Assembly: GCF_947623445.1 (NCBI RefSeq)
Contig: NC_135248.1
Location: 11,355,820-11,419,819, forward strand
Source of the DNA: Clavelina lepadiformis
Taxonomy: Eukaryota > Chordata > Ascidiacea > Aplousobranchia > Clavelinidae
Reading direction: 5' to 3'
DNA: 64,000 nt
Shown: piece after piece, positions 62,201 to 64,000 of the stretch
How positions within the stretch are numbered: position 1 is the first letter of the stretch
Layout: the number at the start of each line of letters is the position of its first letter
The notes under the pieces: model-generated
Told to the model about the DNA's origin: nothing
Database searches by the model: none
What the model saw: only the letters and a program-made list of their open reading frames with translations
Program-made: the position numbers and the translations under genes

Positions 62201-62714
62201 ACAATCTTATATTACATTAATTCATAATATTATCACACACTTTTTAACTTGAAAGCAGTTGGCTGGAAGAAGACGGCATTTGCACTCAGATATTGAAGGC
62301 AGAAGGCCAGGCACGAAGACCACGTGTATTCTTTAAGGTATCTTACATGACATAGGCCTAGCCTATAACATAAGAAAAATAATAGAGAAATGAACCCGGC
62401 ATCATCTCCAAACTACTAACGAAAGGGTGAACTTGAAGATTGAAGTAATTGGAAAGGTATCACTCTCTTTGCCAGCAAAAATTTAAACCGGATCATCCTT
62501 TTGAGTGCATCAGTGCAGATACAGATTAAATCCTGCATCAGAAACAAGCCGAATTCAGGAGATGAAAATCATGCGTTGATCAAATTTTCATAATCCGCTC
62601 TAGGTCTTTGAGCAGTCACACTATTGAAATGTTTCTTTTTACTTTGTGGTTGTATATTTGCGGAAGGCATTTGAAGACTTTTACCGTAGCCTATCGCTTC
62701 ACTCTGAAATATTT

Positions 62715-63540
62715 TTAGACACTTGCCTATAGATTTTCCCAAAAGCTGGTGAATATCATCCAGTCCTTTCATAAGAAACTTAAATTCAGCGTCATCCATA
62801 AAAACCGACAAACAACAAACCTTAAGGTGAAGATTTGCGTCAAGCAAGGTTGCATGCTCACGCCGATCTATCAAGGCATTCTTCATTGCTATGTGCGAAC
62901 TGATGAGGAATATACCACCCAGAAAAGATGAAAAAGGATACTTTGCACGCATACAATAGTCCTTGAAGACTTCGTTTATGCAGACGGCAAAAGCTAATAG
63001 CAATATAGCGTAACAAAAAGCATTACGCTATGTGTATTGTTGAGCTGTTCGTGGTCCATGACTGCTGTTAACTTGAAAATATTTTATTAACAGACAACAT
63101 ACGCCGAAACACAGTCATAACTTGAAGTGGAGATGTTTCTCTAAAGAGCGTCTGTGCTCCTTGTCTAAATGACAATTGATACGATTGTGAAAAAAGAATA
63201 AACACAAAATTTTTTCAGCAGATGAGCTTGGTGTCCTGCCGCTACCTAGCGGACATGATGGCAAATGCTACAGGCCTACTGTCCAACAGCTATCAGAACA
63301 CTTAGCCCAAGACATCAGATATTCTTAATCACACACAAACAAAATCGACAAAGTCAACAAAAGAAAGACACAAGCGATGAAGAAATATACCGCTTTTAAA
63401 AACTCATTTACACGCTTACAGTAAATGTCAGATTACCAGATGATGTCCAGGAATTTGCTCATCTGGGAAGTAAAGTGGCAACAGTGTCTAAGAAATTAGT
63501 ACCAGGATTAGTACCCATCTCGAGATCTACGGGATTGTTC
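62715..63540 (+). pseudogene. Decayed non-LTR retrotransposon reverse transcriptase
   Basis: The plus strand encodes FSQKLVNIIQSFHKKLKFSV followed by KVKICVKQGCMLTP (about 62730-62860). This matches the LINE reverse-transcriptase block in which a helix with I-x-x-FH precedes G-V-KQGC-L-P. A stop follows, then about 62962-62993 VLEDFVYADGKS corresponds to the FADD active-site region, with the second Asp lost to Gly. At 63428-63491 RLPDDVQEFAHLGSKVATVS corresponds to the later L-V-EF-YLGS block. The frame is broken several times and the spacing shortened, so this is a dead, internally deleted element. The minus-strand open frame at 62569-63003 is its shadow. Confidence 0.65.
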
Positions 63541-64000
63541 TCAACGTCTTTTCCCAAAACTCGGAATGTTGGGAAACCAGCACTACTGCCATTTAGAAGA
63601 AGGTAGGCTATGTATGGGCTTCTAATATGCTTTCGAAACGTTCTTGATTTTTTGGTCTAACACCATCTCAAATAAAGACGACTTGAGAAGAACAAAATGG
63701 TAATTTTTAAAGAAACCATTTTGGCTGGCCGTTGAAGATGAATTGTTGAACACATCTGCCGCATGTCCAGCACCCTGTTATACCCAGAACAGCGCGTTCA
63801 GGTGTATACGAAGCAGACCTATATTGAAGCTTGATGTAGACTGTAGACTGTGTAGAGTGTAGAAAAATGGAGAAAGATCTAACAGTCAAAAAACTATGCC
63901 TCGTCATCGCCCCCAGAACAGCTGCAAACAAAGAAGAATGGAGATTTCTTTTTGTCGTGTCAAGTAGGCTACCATATACGGCAAACGACGAATGAATTTG
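63541..64000. other. Right edge, no gene seen
   Basis: I see no coding exon or recognisable repeat after the LINE relic. The open frame at 63707-63931 (-) resembles no family I know. Confidence 0.4.

Noticed and set aside
62569..63003. 144-residue minus-strand frame
   Set aside because: It is antisense to the LINE reverse-transcriptase relic, whose plus-strand motifs are specific.
1..64000. Operon-like arrangement, since most genes are on the minus strand
   Set aside because: Gaps between successive genes are 1 to 9 kb, far larger than ascidian operon spacing, and each gene could have its own promoter.

Overview
The window looks like a compact, AT-rich animal genome, most likely an ascidian tunicate. 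The grounds are a density of nine genes in 64 kb, short introns with ordinary GT-AG sites, metazoan-only gene families (KANSL1, DGCR6, FAIM, WSC-domain sulfotransferase) and many small degenerate repeats. No rRNA, CRISPR array, phage or bacterial-type operon is visible. The species call is inference, because no lineage-specific marker is decisive. All gene models were built by hand from splice signals and reading phase, and internal phases are consistent in every multi-exon model.

Layout. 60-335 (-) is the first coding exon of 2-oxoglutarate dehydrogenase E1 (OGDH), running off the left edge. 3412-4125 (-) is an intronless NUDT5-like ADP-sugar pyrophosphatase. 8285-12940 (-) is a seven-exon, membrane-anchored WSC-domain sulfotransferase. 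16196-18700 (-) is a six-exon Nudix hydrolase of the Tnr3/DUF4743 type. 20508-28188 (+) is DGCR6 in six exons, the only plus-strand gene. Its third intron contains a complete antisense gene (24134-26863, -) for a type I membrane protein with thrombospondin type 1-like modules and a long tyrosine-containing tail. 29362-30668 (-) is sorting nexin 3. 37221-48729 (-) is KANSL1, the NSL-complex scaffold, in about 18 exons. 58150-59893 (-) is FAIM. The right end (62.7-63.5 kb) holds a decayed LINE reverse transcriptase.

The genes do not form one pathway; they are housekeeping or cell-biological genes that happen to lie together. The main observations are the nested antisense receptor-like gene, up to three introns with GC rather than GT donors, a start-stop upstream ORF in front of NUDT5, a strong excess of the palindrome TAGGCCTA in noncoding DNA, and several unnamed repeat families with two to four copies here. 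I see no convincing new multi-gene system; the best novel candidate is the nested TSP1 membrane protein.
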